Assembly (NCBI RefSeq): GCF_004138495.1
Contig: NZ_ML142874.1
Coordinates: 25,834 to 31,923 of the forward strand
Source of the DNA: Phytoactinopolyspora endophytica
GTDB taxonomy: Bacteria > Actinomycetota > Actinomycetes > Jiangellales > Jiangellaceae
Reading direction: 5' to 3'
Length of the DNA: 6,090 nt
The notes under the pieces are model-generated. The model searched no databases and had not been told where the DNA came from. It was given only the letters and a program-made list of their open reading frames with translations. The translations under genes were made by a program, and so were the position numbers. Positions within the stretch are counted from its first letter, which is position 1; every line of letters begins with the position of its first letter. Below are positions 6,089 to 6,090 of the stretch, piece by piece.

Positions 6089-6090
6089 AC

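Noticed and set aside
1..6090. CRISPR array, tRNA, rRNA, insertion sequence, toxin-antitoxin or phage genes
   Set aside because: I saw no regularly spaced repeats, cloverleaf genes, transposase or integrase motifs, or small gene pairs on either strand. The window looks like ordinary metabolic and housekeeping content.

Overview
The window is high-GC DNA with the codon use and gene content of an actinobacterium. Coding regions run at roughly 65-70% G+C with G/C-rich third positions. Starts are ATG or GTG, and one gene belongs to the radical-SAM-linked TIGR03936/DUF2344 family in a form I associate with Actinomycetota. I cannot name a genus with confidence.

Layout on the + strand: (1) bases 1-941 hold the 3' part of a GH29 alpha-L-fucosidase with a C-terminal discoidin-like (F5/8 type C) carbohydrate-binding domain. 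(2) Bases 942-1551 are a 610-base non-coding stretch. It opens with two hairpins that look like terminators for the fucosidase, then holds a 15-base tandem repeat, and ends in a promoter-like region with palindromes just upstream of the next operon. (3) Bases 1552-5147 hold a compact three-gene sugar ABC importer operon of the ribose type (CUT2): a two-domain ATPase, a permease that overlaps it by 4 bases (ATGA), and a solute-binding lipoprotein 60 bases further on. (4) Bases 5179-5230 form a perfect 16-base-pair hairpin that separates the operon from a gene facing it. (5) Bases 5228-6088 on the - strand hold that TIGR03936/DUF2344 gene, whose 5' end lies at or close to the window edge.

How they fit together: the lipoprotein captures a monosaccharide outside the membrane, the permease forms the channel, and the ATPase powers uptake. 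The fucosidase would release L-fucose from glycans, so the pair could form a glycoside scavenging locus. However, the two terminator-like hairpins and a separate promoter mean they are probably not co-transcribed, and no fucose-catabolic enzyme is visible. The transporter's substrate is therefore unassigned. The - strand gene has a tRNA/RNA-modification or housekeeping type of context in other actinobacteria and is probably unrelated to sugar uptake.

I see no CRISPR array, tRNA, rRNA, insertion sequence or recognisable new system. The most distinctive non-coding items are the perfect hairpin at the convergent junction and the tandem repeat upstream of the operon.
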